Part shown: positions 36,801 to 45,874 of the stretch, in pieces | Layout: each line of letters begins with the position of its first letter | Position numbering within the stretch: position 1 is the first letter of the stretch | Assembly (NCBI GenBank): GCA_027450045.1 | Contig: DAIDKM010000013.1 | Location: 1 to 51,381, forward strand | DNA from: Paludibacter sp. | GTDB taxonomy: Bacteria > Bacteroidota > Bacteroidia > Bacteroidales > Paludibacteraceae | DNA: 51,381 bases | Direction of reading: 5' to 3' | Notes under the pieces: model-generated | Seen by the model: the letters and a program-made list of their open reading frames with translations, nothing else | Databases searched by the model: none | Told to the model about the DNA's origin: nothing | Position numbers and translations under genes: made by a program

Positions 36801-37799
36801 GAATTTATTTCACCCGACTTGCTCGAAACCGGTGACGAATGCTTTCTTGCCGACTCTGTTTCGGTAGGTGCTTCGCATGTGCGTAACGGGTACATTACTA
36901 TTGCCAAGGCGCGTATCGGCGACCGTACCTTTGTCGGGAACAGTGCAGTGATAAGTCCCGGTACCCGTCTGGGGAGTGATGTGCTTGTTGGGGTACTTTC
37001 GAAAATGAACAAAGACGATTTGCCGGCAAAGGATGGAACATCCTGGTTCGGTTCTCCTGCGGTATATCTTCCCCAACGCGACATTAATCGCGACTTCTCG
37101 GCAAAGCGTACTTATAAGCCCACGCGGATCCTGTTTTTCCTGCGCTATAGCATTGAGTTTTTCCGTGTCACATTGCCTGCAACGTTGTTTATCGCGTTAG
37201 CTGCCTTGATTACCGATGTCGCATCTTATCTGCAAGTGACTAAATCGCTTTGGGAACTGTTTTTAGTATTTCCTTTCCTGTATCTCGGCGCTGCCATTCT
37301 TGGAACCATTGTAATGGTAATCTTTAAATGGATCATTATCGGGAAATATAAACCTGCCAAAAAACCTCTCTGGAGCAATTATGTTTGGCGAAGCGAATTG
37401 GTAACGGGTGTTTACGAAAATTTCTTGGTGCTCTTTTTCCTGAATATTCTCACCGGAACACCGTTTATAAAATATCCTTTACGCATGCTTGGATGCAAGA
37501 TCGGGAAAAGAGCCTGCATCGTTACAACGCAGATCACGGAGTTCGATTTGATTAAAATGGGCGATGACTCGGCGCTCAACGATAACTGTACACTGCAAAC
37601 ACACCTTTTCGAAGACAGGGTGATGAAAATGTCGTATGTGGATATTGGCAATGGTTGCAGTGTGGGTGGAATGGCCGTAGTACTTTACGACTCCAAGATG
37701 GAAGATAAGTCGATTCTGCAACCACTATCGGTATTGATGAAAAGCGAAACCCTTCCGGCAAATGGTGTCTTTGTGGGAGTACCTGCAAACCCGTCTTAA
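33885..37799 (+). CDS. NRPS-like amino-acid homopolymer synthetase (poly-lysine synthetase architecture)
   Basis: A 1304-residue membrane enzyme with this order: adenylation domain (about 10-500), carrier domain with phosphopantetheine Ser551 in DLGGHSLL, then three units of two membrane helices plus one left-handed beta-helix domain (C1 about 685-835, C2 about 910-1065, C3 about 1150-1304). Core motifs seen are YTSGSSGEPKG (A3), NTYGPTEA (A5), YYKTGDL (A7) and SQKIDR (A10). No classical condensation (HHxxxDG) or thioesterase domain is present. This is the NRPS terminal-domain family typified by epsilon-poly-L-lysine synthetase (Pls). Specificity residues are D212, A213, E216, S255, I275, G277, T299, V307, I308 and K492, close to the lysine code as recalled. 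It stands alone; no phosphopantetheinyl transferase or hydrolase lies nearby. Substrate and product are inferred. Confidence 0.88.
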   Translation: MNEYMGTKLEKKQFLDQFFEDSVRLYPDKVAIEYGEIHYTYSEVEQLSNRLAYFLQEHGVAPEEKVVILLPRTPEVYIAMLGVLKAGGAYIPLDPEAPGERVDFIMHDSGAKMLITADSILENVASYLDNHPIFNVDHQLHELDRYPVTKPLVINRSSNDLCYIIYTSGSSGEPKGVLLEHRNVVNYIVGAQEIYPVDHTHRVLQGFSVSFDASVEEIWVTFSMGATLVVGTFDIMRSGDQFASILNKLHITFLSCAPTLLSMVKEDIPDLKILIFGGEVCSSDIAHRWCKPGRMVYNTYGPTEAAVIATYSVLQPDEAVTIGRPLTGYEVAIVNEQLELVAVDEEGEILIGGESVARGYLHRDELTSQKFIETNRLNGSTKRYYKTGDLAKYAPNGEIVFVGRADAQVKVRGFRVELAEIEGLLIKCHGVQAAAVALDSATQQLAAYLVVDHDVEIDREVIADLLRLKLPYYMIPSTLDVIDELPMTTSQKIDRKRLPAPQTPLSFSAKKEIIPPSTVLEKEMVAIMATNFKRDNISMDDHFFNDLGGHSLLAALVVSEMRAHPIFANMSVVDVYKHPVLSDLAAELTRKQPKPQSESKKEREVYNPSKLRYYTCGFSQGIAMIFLLFLFGIEWLGPFFVYSYYYQADNGVFFSMGTMLLMYFALMPILSLFAIGFKWAVIGRIKPGRYKLWGSYYFRFWIVDKVINICPINYFTGTSIMNVFLRAVGAKIGRNVYINTSAISAFDLVTLGDNVSICTDTHLRGYNIADGYLYIGTVEVEDDCFVGTRCNLSINTKMERNSSIDDLTLVSEGSVIPANEQWSGSPAVKVGINGKQTHVDLWSTRNFLLFFISIFIIPLITMLAYFPGLMLITHLAYVSRGFHFLWTTIGVGVSFVVLLTVIITILKWIMLGNIKEGKYPVNSIFYYKKWFFDQLMKLSLQVIGTLYTTLYLQIWFKMLGVKMGKRVEIATVEFISPDLLETGDECFLADSVSVGASHVRNGYITIAKARIGDRTFVGNSAVISPGTRLGSDVLVGVLSKMNKDDLPAKDGTSWFGSPAVYLPQRDINRDFSAKRTYKPTRILFFLRYSIEFFRVTLPATLFIALAALITDVASYLQVTKSLWELFLVFPFLYLGAAILGTIVMVIFKWIIIGKYKPAKKPLWSNYVWRSELVTGVYENFLVLFFLNILTGTPFIKYPLRMLGCKIGKRACIVTTQITEFDLIKMGDDSALNDNCTLQTHLFEDRVMKMSYVDIGNGCSVGGMAVVLYDSKMEDKSILQPLSVLMKSETLPANGVFVGVPANPS

Positions 37800-37804
37800 A
37801 TGGA

Positions 37805-37837
37805 CATTGGACAGTTGACATGGTCAACTGTCCAATG
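37805..37837. terminator. Perfect 15-bp hairpin between convergent genes
   Basis: CATTGGACAGTTGAC (37805-37819) and GTCAACTGTCCAATG (37823-37837) pair perfectly with a 3-nt loop. It starts 5 bp after the NRPS-like stop and 15 bp before the convergent GH144-like gene stop. It probably ends transcription from both sides, although no T-run follows. Confidence 0.55.
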
Positions 37838-37851
37838 CTCATAGTGAACGG

Positions 37852-39525
37852 TCAATAGCTAAATCCCAGCTTCGTCAATCCATTCTGAACATCTGTATTT
37901 TGCATAAACAGATTCCATAGAAATTGAGAGCGGTAATTTTCGATCATACAGATTATCGGTCCTTCGTCAATAGCTAAATCCGATTGCACACCGTTAGCGT
38001 CGGTACTAAACCACGCTTGAGACAAATCAAACGCATCGACAAAACCATATTGACCCCAAATTTTATCACCAAGCTGATAGTAGAAAAAACGTGCCGCCTG
38101 CAAACTTTGTGCCGGCGTGTATGGCATTGACGAAAGCGCTGCCGTCGGGGCAATCGTGCCCTGATCGTTGGTAGGTGAAGCTGCATTATATCCTGTTGGA
38201 CTATCAGAAGCTGTCAATCCCCAACATTGAGCGCTGTAACCATTCCAACCATACGGATTTCGGATGCAAAAACGGTTGTTGATTTCTGTTTGCGCCACAT
38301 TTTGTTGCCAATAGTTGGCATAGTGATCTTGCAGGTTACGAGGATCTAAACCCAGAAAAGAGTAATGTGCAAAGAAGAGCGGCCCGCCATAATCGCTTCC
38401 CAAAGGCAACGTGACTCCTTCAAATACTTTCCCATTGAGAATGGCACCGTTTTGTGCCCAACCCTGATCGTACACCGCTTTTGAAATAGAATGTGTAGGC
38501 GATGCCGCTGCTAACACATAAGCAATCATTGCCTCGTTATATCCCCTTATCTGCATGTTCATGGCAAACTGATAAGTAGGCGACCAATGCCAATACAAGG
38601 TGTTTTGTCCGTTTTGATACCATGTCCAATCCACATTCTGCCAAAGTTTTTGGATAACTCCACACATAGCTTGTTCGCCTGTTGAACCATTCTTGAAAAA
38701 TTGATATGCTGTGAGAAGACCTTCCATCATATACGAAGTCTCGACTAAATCGCCACCATCATCCTCAGTTGAAAACGGAATTACCTGTCCGGTGCTTCCG
38801 TTCATCCAATGCGGAAAAGCGCCATGAAACGTTTGTGCATCCGTATTGAGAAAACTGACAATCTTATTTATTTGAGCAAAACCCTGTGCTCTGGTAATAA
38901 AGCCACGATGAATGCCCACCAGAATCGCCATGATGCCAAAACCACTTCCACCTGTCGTAACCGTTTCGCCCGATCCGGTACGCTCACGGGCCATACCCGA
39001 AACTGGATGTGCATAATCCCAGAAGTAACGAAAGGTTCTCCGTTCAATTACTGTCAGTAACGAATCATCGGAAATGACAGGAAACTTTGCCGTACTATCA
39101 AGTTGAGTCACGAACGAACAGGCAAACGATGAAGCAACCTGTCCACCCAACAAGATACCGGTATTAACATGAAAAGAATAACGGGAAATGGGAGTTGGAA
39201 TTACGGAAGTTGTGATCATTAATGCAGAATCACCCGACACGATACTCGACTGGTAATTTGTGCCAAGCGAACCGTCAAACGCGATGCTGTTTTTGATAAA
39301 AGCATCGGCAACGATTGGCGCATTGAAAGTCAGCACAACATTCACCGGTCGATTGGCAATGCCATAAACCACAGAACCGTTTGTCACCCCTACTCCATTG
39401 ATGGTTGCCCGAAGAATAGTCAGTTGGGTATACGTTTTTGGTTCAACAGGTTGCGTGGAAGAATTCTTGCTGCAACCGACAACAAGGAACCAGAGACAAC
39501 TCAATAGCAACACTAAATTTTTCAT
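37852..39525 (-). CDS. GH144-like glucanase lipoprotein (glycoamylase domain)
   Basis: A 557-residue lipoprotein: signal peptide MKNLVLLLSCLWFLVVGC with lipobox Cys18, an N-terminal beta-sandwich (Ig-like) region (about 35-150) and a C-terminal glycoamylase-like (alpha/alpha)6 domain (about 170-555). Motifs are FRYFWDYAHPVSGMARERTG, TTGGSGFGIMAILVGIHRGF, DDGGDLVETSYMMEGLLTAY and WHWSPTYQFAMN. The start at 39525 is chosen because it creates the lipoprotein signal. Proteins of this family include GH144 beta-1,2-glucanases. It is the last gene of the SusCD locus and probably sits on the cell surface. It is a paralogue of the protein at 44260-45852. Confidence 0.88.
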   Translation of the reverse strand: MKNLVLLLSCLWFLVVGCSKNSSTQPVEPKTYTQLTILRATINGVGVTNGSVVYGIANRPVNVVLTFNAPIVADAFIKNSIAFDGSLGTNYQSSIVSGDSALMITTSVIPTPISRYSFHVNTGILLGGQVASSFACSFVTQLDSTAKFPVISDDSLLTVIERRTFRYFWDYAHPVSGMARERTGSGETVTTGGSGFGIMAILVGIHRGFITRAQGFAQINKIVSFLNTDAQTFHGAFPHWMNGSTGQVIPFSTEDDGGDLVETSYMMEGLLTAYQFFKNGSTGEQAMCGVIQKLWQNVDWTWYQNGQNTLYWHWSPTYQFAMNMQIRGYNEAMIAYVLAAASPTHSISKAVYDQGWAQNGAILNGKVFEGVTLPLGSDYGGPLFFAHYSFLGLDPRNLQDHYANYWQQNVAQTEINNRFCIRNPYGWNGYSAQCWGLTASDSPTGYNAASPTNDQGTIAPTAALSSMPYTPAQSLQAARFFYYQLGDKIWGQYGFVDAFDLSQAWFSTDANGVQSDLAIDEGPIICMIENYRSQFLWNLFMQNTDVQNGLTKLGFSY

Positions 39526-39638
39526 CACAATTCTGTTTTCAAAAACCACAAATATACATCGGATAAGCAGATAACGATTCTCATCAATGAAAAAGGGAAG
39601 GCACAAAGACCCTCCCTTTTTATCAACATCATGAAAAT

Positions 39639-41159
39639 TTACTTCAGGTTTGTATTCAAATTAATTTGTGTTTGCGGAATCGGAATGAATTCACTTTGGC
39701 CTGCAACAAATCCCGTCAAAGCCGAAGCAGCCTGACCTGTACGCACTAAATCATCGAAACGTTCGCCCCACCATTCACAAGCAAATTCAGCTCTGCGTTC
39801 GTCAAGCACATTTTGTAACGTTGCTCCTGTAATAGGTGTTAACCCTACCCGCGCACGAACTAAATTCAAGGGAGCATCGCCGTTTTGACCCATTCTGATT
39901 TTTGCTTCTGCATTGAATAAAAGGGCATCAGCATAGCGAAGAACGCGAATGTTGTTGTTTTCGCCATAATCCGTTCTGCCCGGCGTCATTTGCGAAGAAG
40001 GCAAATAGACTTTCCCGTTAAAATAGTTATCTCCGTCAGAGTTTGGCCAAATTGTATCGTTGCTTGGCGTAACATAATAATTGTGACCCGGGCTGCTTGT
40101 GAAAAGCACGGTGGTTTTCAATCGGATCGAATCATTACGACCTTGCAAGAAACTAACGATGGATTGTGATGGATTCATAAAACCCCATCCTGAGATTGGA
40201 CTTCCATGTTGGTCGCCGCGTGGCCCCTGGAATGCAAAGAATGCATCCGGTTCTACGGCAGGTCCCGAAGATGTACCAAAATCACTGAACTGTAATTCAA
40301 AGAGCGATTCGTTACACATCTTCCCGGGTTTCTTGAACAACTGATAATAATCGGGATAGAGACTGAACTTGCCACTGTTGATAATATCGTTCGTCGTGTT
40401 CAAAACCGTTTGCCAATAAGGACTTGCATTATCGTTTCCGGCTAAATCAGCATTCACGATAGCTTTCAACATATCGGCTGAATACTTCGTAACCGCACCA
40501 AAATGAATGGATTGATTCGGACGTGCATCTTCTAAATTGGCAATACAGAAGTCCATTTCGCTACTGATCCACGTCAAAACCTCTTTTGTCGAACTCTTTC
40601 CAATGGTTTGAATCTGTGAATTATCCGTTAAAATAGGGACTTGACCAAACACACGGTATAACATCAAATGAGCAAAAGCCCTGATAAAACGCACTTCCCC
40701 TTGATATTGCAGATTCAACTTTTGATTCACGGCGTCACTTGCCGGAATGTGTGCTGCATATTTGGACAATTCAGTCAGTGCACTATTGCAATCAAGAATC
40801 AAACCATAATAGTCATTGAAGTAATTGTTGGTACCCCAGAAACTAACAATATCAGCATAATTATAGTGAAATCCCTTAATTTCATTGAGTTGTGCCTGAT
40901 CGCTTGATGAAGAACCTTTATCGGTATCATCACCTCTGATTGCTCTGATTCCCAAATCCATCCAATGCACTAATCCCGGGTTAGCACTTTCGGCAATGCG
41001 ATAAACGCCCGAAACGGGTTGGTACATATTACTCAACTGCGTATAATCCACGCCTGCGATAGGTGCCACATTTTCAGGCATTTTGTCAAGTAACGAATTA
41101 CAACTGGAGAGCGCCAATGCAAACACGCCAGTTAATATGAAATATTTTAATCGTATCAT
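39639..41159 (-). CDS. SusD/RagB-type glycan-binding lipoprotein
   Basis: A 506-residue SusD-like protein with signal peptide and lipobox (ALALSSCNSLLD, Cys20), the alpha-helical TPR-rich core and the C-terminal pattern ending IPIPQTQINLNTNLK, typical of SusD. Landmarks include the YQGEVRFIRAFAHLMLYRVFGQVPIL segment and VLRYADALLFNAEAKIRMG. It forms the lid of the SusC barrel and captures oligosaccharides at the cell surface. It lies 21 bp after susC. The ligand is probably a glucan, judged by the enzymes of the locus. Confidence 0.95.
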   Translation of the reverse strand: MIRLKYFILTGVFALALSSCNSLLDKMPENVAPIAGVDYTQLSNMYQPVSGVYRIAESANPGLVHWMDLGIRAIRGDDTDKGSSSSDQAQLNEIKGFHYNYADIVSFWGTNNYFNDYYGLILDCNSALTELSKYAAHIPASDAVNQKLNLQYQGEVRFIRAFAHLMLYRVFGQVPILTDNSQIQTIGKSSTKEVLTWISSEMDFCIANLEDARPNQSIHFGAVTKYSADMLKAIVNADLAGNDNASPYWQTVLNTTNDIINSGKFSLYPDYYQLFKKPGKMCNESLFELQFSDFGTSSGPAVEPDAFFAFQGPRGDQHGSPISGWGFMNPSQSIVSFLQGRNDSIRLKTTVLFTSSPGHNYYVTPSNDTIWPNSDGDNYFNGKVYLPSSQMTPGRTDYGENNNIRVLRYADALLFNAEAKIRMGQNGDAPLNLVRARVGLTPITGATLQNVLDERRAEFACEWWGERFDDLVRTGQAASALTGFVAGQSEFIPIPQTQINLNTNLK

Positions 41160-41180
41160 AATTGTAAGTAATTTAATAGG

Positions 41181-44100
41181 TTAATAGGTGATAGTCCATC
41201 CGAGTGAATAAGTAGAAGCCGTTGGATAGGTTTGCGTATCATAACCACTTCCCCAGTTATAAGCTTGAGAATAACCAATTTCAGGCGTGAATCCACTATA
41301 TTTGGTAAAGATAAGCGGACGATCAGCCGTAAAACTTATCCGCATGGAAGGAGCTTTCGGAGCATTGCCCAATTTGAAAGAATAAGCCAATTGAATGGTT
41401 TGTACACGCAAATACGAACCGCTTTCAACAAAGAACGAGCTGGCCATGTTGTTCCAACCTTTCGTCGTTCCTAAAGCTGAAGGATAGGAATTGGTAGAGC
41501 CTTCGCCTGTCCAAAGATGGGTCACTAATTGAGCATCGCCATTCATATCACTATACCAAAGACGATTGGCACGATTCATATTCAAAATCTTATTGCCGGC
41601 TTGTCCTTGCAACATAATGTTCAATTCAAAATTCTTGTAGGTCAAACCAAGGTTCATACCATACGTAATTTTTGGCAAGTAGGAACCCAACAAGACGTTA
41701 TCGCTATTATTAAGTACCCCGTCATGATTAACATCGGCATACTTAAAATCACCGGGTTTCAATCCGTTAGCCACAGCAATGGGGTCAGCGGCAATTTGGG
41801 CTGCATTTTGATACACACCGACGACCTTATAACCATAGAATGAATTCAAAGGTTGCCCGGGTTCAGAGATGTTTGGAAATTCAGCTTTACCACCCATAAT
41901 ATAAGCCAGACCATGCAAATTATCCACCGTATTCTTTAAGGTAGAAATATTACCTCCGATAGAATACCCTAAATCACCAATTTTATCCTTCCAATTCAAC
42001 GTAAGTTCAAAACCGCTATTGGTGATTTTAGCAAAGTTACCCAATAAAGTAGGAGCGCCCATTGGTTGGGGTGAATTGAGCACAGCATTTGAAGTCACGC
42101 GGTTGTAATAGTCAACCGTACCGTTCAAATGTTGATGAAACATGGAAAAATCAAAGCCGCCATCCCATTCGTTCACCACTTCCCATGTAAGCCAGCTAAA
42201 GAAATTGGAACTTACATAACCGGGTACATAAGCGCCATTAGCCGTTCCTGAACTACCGTAAATACCGGAATAGCCAATACCGGAGTTCATTGACATGAAC
42301 CCGTTGCTTGGAGGCACAGCATCATTCCCTAATTGTCCCCAACTAACACGTGCTTTCAAATAATCAAAGAGGTGCTGATGAGCCATGAATTTTTCTTCCG
42401 ACATGATCCAGCCTGCACCAATGGATGGGAAATACCCCCATTTTTGTTGAAATTTTGAACTTGCATCAGCACGCATCGTTGCTGTCAACAAATAGCGGGA
42501 AGCATAATCATACGTTGCTCTGGCAAAAAAAGATAATCCATTATACTGACTTCCGTTATCATTTGCATTTATACCAATGCCGTTATGGATGTAATAATTC
42601 TCCGTCGTATTCGCAATAGTACTTGGCAAACTGGCAGACTCTGTCGCTTGTTGCATCATTTCAGTCCGAACAGAGTTACCTAACAATACCGAAAGATGGT
42701 TTTGTCCAAACTGATCTTTATAAGTCAACGTATTATCAAGTACTAAGTTGTTGTAATAATCCTGCTCTTTAGCAACTCCGGCCAAAGAAGACATTTGGCT
42801 TTGATCAACAAAAAATTGAGGAGTATAGCCCACAACCCGATCAATCGTATAACTTTGACTGAGTTGCGTTTTCCAAACTAATTTATTGTCCCAGATATTT
42901 GCTTCAGCAAAAACGGTTGGCAATATTTCCAATATGTTAGTCTTGTTGTAATAATAGTTGGCTGCTGCTACCGGATTAGAAAATTGACCATTGGAAAACC
43001 CAATGCTCGTTGAAGATGCGTAATCAATAGGTTTTGCCAATGTATTATTCGGGTCATAAACCGGATACAAGGGAGAAGCTGCATAGGCATACGCAAAAGC
43101 AGCATTGTTGGGAGAATAAAGAATGGCATTCGATAAAACCACGTTATAACCAAGCTTCAACCATTTATACGCCTGATAATCCGTTTGTGCATGTATGTTG
43201 AAACGGTTATAATTATTTTGCGTATTCATAATCCCATTCTGGTATAAATAATTCAACCCAAAACTAAAGGTCATTTTATCGCTACCGCCTGACACGTTAA
43301 TAGAGTGGCTTTGTGTAAATGCAGATTTACGAAGAATCTGATCATACCAATTGGTGCTTGTGGTTGGATTGTTACCGCTTCCACCAAACTTTTGTGCCGA
43401 CAACGTCACATGGGCAACGTCTGATGTTAATCCTTTTGCCAGTTCCATAGCAGCATATTGGCTTCCATTGGCCATTTTCAACATGTTCGATGGTGTTTGA
43501 AAGCCGGCATACCCACTGTAAGTTACCTTTGTAGGGGTATCAAGAGTCCCTGATTTAGTCGTGATGATGACAACTCCATTGGCAGCACGAACGCCATAAA
43601 TAGCAGCAGCGGAAGCATCTTTCAAAATCGACATGCTTTGAATGTCACTTGAATTCAAGAAGTCGATGTTATCATAAAACATTCCGTCCACCACGTAAAG
43701 TGGGCCAGTGTTATTAATGGAACCAACACCACGGATACGAACACTTGGACTTGACCCGGGAGATCCATTCGTGGTGACTTGCACACCGGCAACACTTCCC
43801 TGCAAAGCATCCATCGGTGAAGAAACAGTACGTTGCATCAATGTTTCCGGTTTTACCACGGAAATAGGAGCTGTCAAATCTTTTGCTTTACTGGTTCCGT
43901 AACCAACCACTACCACTTCGTTCATGGCAGTACTTGCAGGCTGAAGTTTTACATTCAACATTTCGTTAGAAGTAACGATGAGTTGTTGCGTTTGGTACCC
44001 GATATACGAAAACTGTAACGTCGCTCCTTTGGGAACAGAAAGCGTAAATTGTCCATTTAAATCGGTCGGAACACCTTGCGAGGTTCCTTTCACCATCACA

Positions 44101-44234
44101 CTCACACCGGGGAGAGTGGAATTGTTTTCTGCATCCCGGACAACGCCGGAGACGCTCACTGACTGTGCTACCACTTGTAATGAAATGAAACTGAGCAGCA
44201 ACAGCATGTACCATACTTTTTTTCTCATAATCAT
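41181..44234 (-). CDS. SusC/RagA-type TonB-dependent transporter
   Basis: A 1017-residue outer-membrane importer with a signal peptide (about residues 1-24), a carboxypeptidase-regulatory-like domain (VSVSGVVRDAENNSTLPGVS, about 25-110), a TonB-box region (MNEVVVVGYGTSKAKDL), a plug (about 120-235, with SVRIRGVGSINNTGPLYVVD) and a barrel to the C-terminal aromatic residue (TWTITY-like SLGWTITY). It imports oligosaccharides produced at the surface, using TonB energy, together with the SusD lid. An ATG two codons downstream (MRKKV) is an alternative start. No SusE/SusF-like binding protein follows. Confidence 0.96.
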   Translation of the reverse strand: MIMRKKVWYMLLLLSFISLQVVAQSVSVSGVVRDAENNSTLPGVSVMVKGTSQGVPTDLNGQFTLSVPKGATLQFSYIGYQTQQLIVTSNEMLNVKLQPASTAMNEVVVVGYGTSKAKDLTAPISVVKPETLMQRTVSSPMDALQGSVAGVQVTTNGSPGSSPSVRIRGVGSINNTGPLYVVDGMFYDNIDFLNSSDIQSMSILKDASAAAIYGVRAANGVVIITTKSGTLDTPTKVTYSGYAGFQTPSNMLKMANGSQYAAMELAKGLTSDVAHVTLSAQKFGGSGNNPTTSTNWYDQILRKSAFTQSHSINVSGGSDKMTFSFGLNYLYQNGIMNTQNNYNRFNIHAQTDYQAYKWLKLGYNVVLSNAILYSPNNAAFAYAYAASPLYPVYDPNNTLAKPIDYASSTSIGFSNGQFSNPVAAANYYYNKTNILEILPTVFAEANIWDNKLVWKTQLSQSYTIDRVVGYTPQFFVDQSQMSSLAGVAKEQDYYNNLVLDNTLTYKDQFGQNHLSVLLGNSVRTEMMQQATESASLPSTIANTTENYYIHNGIGINANDNGSQYNGLSFFARATYDYASRYLLTATMRADASSKFQQKWGYFPSIGAGWIMSEEKFMAHQHLFDYLKARVSWGQLGNDAVPPSNGFMSMNSGIGYSGIYGSSGTANGAYVPGYVSSNFFSWLTWEVVNEWDGGFDFSMFHQHLNGTVDYYNRVTSNAVLNSPQPMGAPTLLGNFAKITNSGFELTLNWKDKIGDLGYSIGGNISTLKNTVDNLHGLAYIMGGKAEFPNISEPGQPLNSFYGYKVVGVYQNAAQIAADPIAVANGLKPGDFKYADVNHDGVLNNSDNVLLGSYLPKITYGMNLGLTYKNFELNIMLQGQAGNKILNMNRANRLWYSDMNGDAQLVTHLWTGEGSTNSYPSALGTTKGWNNMASSFFVESGSYLRVQTIQLAYSFKLGNAPKAPSMRISFTADRPLIFTKYSGFTPEIGYSQAYNWGSGYDTQTYPTASTYSLGWTITY

Positions 44235-44259
44235 GGATTGTTTAGTTAATGAATGTAGT

Positions 44260-45852
44260 TTATCGAATGTATGAACTCTCCTGTTCGATTTGAAATTGAA
44301 AGCCCAATTTTTTTAATCCTTGTTGAATATCTTTGTTTTGCATAAAGAGATGCCATAAAAGACCACTGCGATAGTTTTCAATCATCACAGGAATAGGGCC
44401 TTCGTCAATAGCCAGATAAGAATGAACCACCTGCTGCCCCTCAACCATTCCTAAATTGAAAGCATCATAAAACCCATACCGGCCAAAAATCTTTTTCCCT
44501 AAATCGTAGTAAAAATGACGATACACCGGAAGAATCTCTTTGGGAGCATAAGGCAATGACGCTAAAGCAGCCGTAGGTGAAATAGTTCCGTTTTCTTCTT
44601 TGGTTCCTAACTGATGCGAAGTATATCCATCCAACGGATCATCGGAAGAAGTGAAGCCCCACGAATTCTTACCTAACCCAATTTCTTTCTTGGGGTTTTC
44701 GATGGCATAAGCACGTTGAATCAATACATGATTGCGATTCAACTCCCAGTAATTAGCATTCTTATCCATCAATCCATGTGGATTCATGCCAAGAAAGGAA
44801 TAATGACAGAAAAAGAGCGGCCCGCCATAAGGCATTCCCAGAGCCAACGGAAACCCGAAATACGATTTGCCATTGTAGAAATAGGACGAAACAGAATAGC
44901 TCCTGAAGACTTCAGGACGAATGGGATGCGTAGGCGAAGAGGCTGCCAAAACATACGTAATCATCGTTTCGTCAAATCCGGTGATGCGATGATTGAGTTT
45001 GAATCCATAATCGGGCGACCAATGCCAATAGAGCGAATCGGTCCCTTGGGTGTACCAATTCCAATCAACACCTTCCCATAACTTCGTAATACGATTACTC
45101 AGGGTTTTTTCTTGTTCATTGCCGTTGTCATAATATTGTCGTGCCGTGAGTAATCCTTCCATCATAAATGCCGTCTCCACCAAATCACCACCATCATCAT
45201 ATTTACTGAAATTGAAAACTTTACCCGTATTTCCATTGTACCAATGCGCCCAGGCGCCATGAAAACGATCTGCTTTTTCCAAAAAAGTAACTATCTGATT
45301 GATCTTCTGAAAAGCCGCTTCGTGTGAAAAATACCCGCGACGACCGCCTGCTATCAATGCCATGATACCAAATCCGGTTCCTCCGGTTGTTACGATATTG
45401 CCGTTGGGGTTGTTGCTGCGTTCGCGTGCCATGCCGCAATCAGGATCGGCATAATCGAAAAAATAGCGTGTAGTATATTGTTGCACCATGTTAAGCAACT
45501 CATCATCACTAAAAACATGGGTTTGTGTATTCACCTGAAACTTAACGGCATCCTTGCTCAGCACATTCATGCCTTTGGGCATCACCCGATAAATAAGCGA
45601 TAAATTTCTTCCCAGATCGTTTACAAAATCGAGATACTCGTCGCCATTCGTTTCAACTCGTTTGGTAAAAGTTTTACCCCCGTCTTTTGATGCATAAATG
45701 TCGTAAACAAATGCATTGGGATTATCGAACGTCAATTCCACGTGTGCATCATATCCGGTAGCTTTCATTGAGGATGGGACAGCATACCGTTGACTTTGAA
45801 GCGTACCGACGCAAAGCGTCAGGAAAAGCGTTATGGACAGAGCTTTAATCAT
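44260..45852 (-). CDS. GH144-like glucanase, periplasmic form
   Basis: A 530-residue secreted enzyme with an ordinary signal peptide (MIKALSITLFLTLCVGTLQSQ, no lipobox), a short beta-sandwich (about 25-115) and a glycoamylase-like (alpha/alpha)6 domain with TRYFFDYADPDCGMARERS, TTGGTGFGIMALIAGGRRGY, DDGGDLVETAFMMEGLLTAR and WHWSPDYGFKLN. It shares these motifs with the lipoprotein at 37852-39525. The different signal suggests a division of labour: one enzyme on the surface, this one in the periplasm. The GH144 family includes beta-1,2-glucanases; substrate is inferred from this and from the GH3 partner. Confidence 0.88.
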   Translation of the reverse strand: MIKALSITLFLTLCVGTLQSQRYAVPSSMKATGYDAHVELTFDNPNAFVYDIYASKDGGKTFTKRVETNGDEYLDFVNDLGRNLSLIYRVMPKGMNVLSKDAVKFQVNTQTHVFSDDELLNMVQQYTTRYFFDYADPDCGMARERSNNPNGNIVTTGGTGFGIMALIAGGRRGYFSHEAAFQKINQIVTFLEKADRFHGAWAHWYNGNTGKVFNFSKYDDGGDLVETAFMMEGLLTARQYYDNGNEQEKTLSNRITKLWEGVDWNWYTQGTDSLYWHWSPDYGFKLNHRITGFDETMITYVLAASSPTHPIRPEVFRSYSVSSYFYNGKSYFGFPLALGMPYGGPLFFCHYSFLGMNPHGLMDKNANYWELNRNHVLIQRAYAIENPKKEIGLGKNSWGFTSSDDPLDGYTSHQLGTKEENGTISPTAALASLPYAPKEILPVYRHFYYDLGKKIFGRYGFYDAFNLGMVEGQQVVHSYLAIDEGPIPVMIENYRSGLLWHLFMQNKDIQQGLKKLGFQFQIEQESSYIR

Positions 45853-45874
45853 TATCGTAAAAATAGAAGTTTAG

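Noticed and set aside
33885-37799. The NRPS-like gene as part of a siderophore or lipopeptide cluster
   Set aside because: There is no condensation or thioesterase domain, no second NRPS module, and no typical cluster partner in the neighbouring genes.
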